Shown here piece after piece: positions 62,002 to 64,000 of a stretch of 64,000 nt of DNA. Within the stretch, counting starts at the first letter, position 1; every line of letters begins with the position of its first letter. Origin of the DNA: Acrasis kona (Eukaryota > Heterolobosea > Eutetramitea > Acrasida > Acrasidae); the NCBI GenBank assembly GCA_026419775.2, contig JAOPGA020000950.1, positions 62,001 to 126,000 of the forward strand, given 5' to 3'. Below the pieces are notes generated by a model that saw nothing but the letters and a program-made list of their open reading frames with translations, made no database searches and was not told the origin of the DNA. Both the position numbers and the translations under genes were made by a program.

Positions 62002-63010
62002 ATGGTGGTTGTCCTGCAAGAACCATTGGTGGTCAAGTACAATTCCTATGGATCAACTCTGACCATGTTGATTTGGATTTTATGTTGGGTGTTAACAATT
62101 ATAGTTCCATTTATATTTGCCTTTTTCACTCCGAGTATTGAACAAAATCACGTAAATTACTAAATCGTGTAGACTTTTATCGAAGAGAGGAAGCTTTCAT
62201 GGAAAGACCGTCAATATTCTTCCCGCAAAAAGCTTTACTAATAGTAAAATCAACGCAGCCTGAATTCAATCGTGTTTGGACAACAAGCACAAGTCTAAAC
62301 GACCTAATTGGAGCTAAACTAGTATCGCCATCGTTCGTCACAGATTTTACAAACAAATGGGACGAAACAAACTACAATCAATATCCTCCTGATCTTGTTA
62401 AATTTAAATTCACCATACCACAAGATGCAACTACAAACCCTACAATTGGAATAGATTTACTTTTATTTTTCACGTTATCTTTATCGGTACGAGCTACATT
62501 TCTGCTAAAAGAATTAACCTTAATTAGCAATATAAGCAAGTCAATATGGAGGCCATAGCTCACATTTCTTATAGCTCAGCTACACCTGGCAGTTCGTTGA
62601 CTGTAATGGGTAGCTTGATGTTGTCTCAAGATGGACCACTATCCTATTATTTTTCACAAAATACTTATAATAATACAGCGATAGATTTCACAACTGTCGA
62701 TAGTTTGGATCAAATCAGCATTGAGGACATTTTACGATTCCATTCACAAGATTCAATATCTGCCTACTTTCAACCCAAAAACAACATTTGGAGGGACGGA
62801 TACGACAATCTTTTCACATTAAACGTAGAAATCACCATACCTCAACAAGTGATACATTACCAACCAGGTTTTCCAGAAGTTATCAAATTTGCTTGGATAC
62901 AGTACCTATCAGCAGCAGTCGTCGTTTATTTTGTAACATTCCAGACCTATAGATTTATCGTCATGATGGGACTATTACCGACAAGAATAACATTCAGCAA
63001 AAAGATTTAG
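62002..63010 (+). CDS. TMEM231: TMEM231, ciliary transition-zone membrane protein
   Basis: Three exons (62002-62151, 62190-62486, 62528-63010; introns 38 and 41 nt) encode 309 aa. An N-terminal TM helix (TLTMLIWILCWVLTIIVPFI) is followed by a lumenal domain and a second TM helix near the C-terminus. The signature EVTIPQQVIHYQPGFPEVIK then FAWIQYLSAAVVVYFV matches the VISYQPGFWEMVKFAWVQY block of animal TMEM231. This MKS-module protein gates the base of cilia. Its presence implies that the organism makes a cilium or flagellum at some stage, or did recently. The frames only fit after splicing. Confidence 0.85.
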
Positions 63011-63101
63011 TTTTTGTAAAATATACTTTTTATACAATCTATTCTCTTACAATCTTCTTCCGAAATCCAAGTCCATGCACATTTTTTTACAAAGAAAACA
63101 T

Positions 63102-64000
63102 TCATTTAGGTTTCCCACCAGGACTTGCAACAAAGCCGCCCTGTAGAGCATTCGGACTTCCTTGATTAGATCCATCAAATTGTATGAATTGTAGTTCATA
63201 TCTTGGAATCCTAAAGTGCATGAATGGCATGTTGTCGGGTTGCGGTCCTTTCATTCTTTGATTTAGCACATTCATGACGTTTGAGTCGGCTTCTTTTCCT
63301 CTTTTCCTCTTCTTGTCCGAAGTGTTTTCCAGAGGTCTTTGGTTGAAAGTGTTTGTAGTGCTTGTGGGTTGACCATCGAACAGACTTCCTTGTTGACTGT
63401 TTTGGATGGTTCGTGGGATCGCGAAGGTTTGTGGCTGGTTTGTAGTAGGTTTATTGAAATTGTTGTTGTTTCTAACCGATTGATTCGTATTCGGAAGACA
63501 ATTAAAGTCCGTGCTTGTCATTTCGTTTCCACTCATTTGGTAGTCACCCATCACGTCCACTTGTGACTGATTGTCAAAGTTAAAAGTAGAAGTCGAAGTT
63601 TGTTGTTGGTAATTATTGCTGCTGTGATGTTCCGTCAACAAGTCTGATATGTCCTCAATGTCATCGAATATTGTTGCAAAGTGATCGTCGGATAATCCTA
63701 ATCCTAAACTACCGCTCCTACTAATGCTGAAGCTGCTTCCTCTGTGTACGCTGTTTCCTCTGTTTTGAATGTTTCCTTGCGACAAGGGCTCACTACCTGT
63801 CGGCGTCGCTCCTACGCGCCCATTACTTGTTCTTCTGTACGCACTTGGTGGCAGCAAGACTTGATTTAAAAGTATCTTCTTGATGGCATCTTCCTCGTCG
63901 GATAGTGTGTCGGTTAGGTTGATGGTAAAGTAACTTTCTATTTGTTCGTTCAAAAAAATGCTAAGAACGTTGGCGATGGTCTTGAGGTGACTTTCGTCTA
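63102..64000 (-). CDS. Low-complexity protein, 5' end outside the window (partial)
   Basis: The frame runs from the stop at 63102 to the right edge with no stop, so the start lies beyond 64000. The visible part begins ESHLKTIANVLSIFLNEQIE, a helix, then Q/N/S/T-rich disordered sequence (NYQQQTSTSTFNFDNQSQ; NTNQSVRNNNNFNKPTTNQ) and a basic KKRKRGKEAD. A short folded-looking stretch MPFMHFRIPRYELQFIQFDG is near the end. Function unknown. Confidence 0.55.
   Translation of the reverse strand, partial: DESHLKTIANVLSIFLNEQIESYFTINLTDTLSDEEDAIKKILLNQVLLPPSAYRRTSNGRVGATPTGSEPLSQGNIQNRGNSVHRGSSFSISRSGSLGLGLSDDHFATIFDDIEDISDLLTEHHSSNNYQQQTSTSTFNFDNQSQVDVMGDYQMSGNEMTSTDFNCLPNTNQSVRNNNNFNKPTTNQPQTFAIPRTIQNSQQGSLFDGQPTSTTNTFNQRPLENTSDKKRKRGKEADSNVMNVLNQRMKGPQPDNMPFMHFRIPRYELQFIQFDGSNQGSPNALQGGFVASPGGKPK

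Noticed and set aside
1-64000. CRISPR arrays, insertion sequences, prophage, rRNA genes
   Set aside because: No regularly spaced repeats, transposase, integrase or rRNA-like sequence was seen; the gene content is plainly eukaryotic nuclear.

Overview
The window is nuclear DNA from a compact, AT-leaning protist that uses the standard code (TAA, TAG and TGA all end clear genes) and very small spliceosomal introns. About 38 introns could be placed by reading frame. Most are 36-50 nt, start GTAAG/GTATG/GTACG and often carry a CTAAC/CTAAT-like branch site 10-20 nt before AG. A RGS-START protein, tectonin repeats, an RWP-RK factor, long Q-rich proteins and a TMEM231 homologue (ciliary transition zone) together point to an amoeboid protist that keeps a ciliary gene set. 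A heterolobosean of the Naegleria/Acrasis kind is my best inference, not a proof.

Layout. 0-5.4 kb: tail of a membrane protein, an Rgp1-like gene, a tectonin protein, a Q-rich protein and an armadillo-like protein. 5.5-9.5 kb: LENG1, thymidylate kinase, a nucleolar-type FKBP, DPM2 and a lysine-rich protein with a duplicated intron. 9.7-17 kb: a papain-family protease, unknowns, an abundant-looking repeat protein with a glycine zipper, and a RGS-START protein. 17.4-27.3 kb: a TPR/beta-helix/MYND/SEC-C fusion, ubiquilin, a secreted GH18-like protein, a small SAM protein, an ASH-RhoGAP and an LRR protein. 27.4-34.5 kb: prolyl-tRNA synthetase, a plasma-membrane-type Ca2+-ATPase, tRNA-Arg(TCG), a Gfo/Idh oxidoreductase and an F-box-like protein. 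34.6-48.1 kb: Prp16 helicase, RNF10, TMEM19, a GT60-like glycosyltransferase, a myristoylation-motif protein, NOL9/Grc3, PP2A scaffold and a syntaxin that ends in a CaaX box. 48.7-64 kb: an unknown, an AlaX-type editing factor, GH31 alpha-glucosidase, RWP-RK, a two-P-loop NTPase, a DGAT1-type acyltransferase, an acidic protein, TMEM231 and a truncated unknown.

There is no operon logic. Most genes are housekeeping (translation, splicing, rRNA processing, lipid and glycan synthesis, Ca2+, signalling) packed at about one per 1.4 kb. Four convergent pairs leave only 4-9 bp between stop codons, and divergent pairs can be about 40-60 bp apart. No CRISPR array, prophage, insertion sequence or intact transposon was seen. 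The items most worth a second look are the two-P-loop NTPase (56.4-59.1 kb), the CaaX syntaxin, the four-domain fusion at 17.4 kb, a repeat shared by 15.46 and 56.25 kb, a duplicated intron-exon unit near 9.3 kb, and a splice choice at the start of the F-box-like gene.
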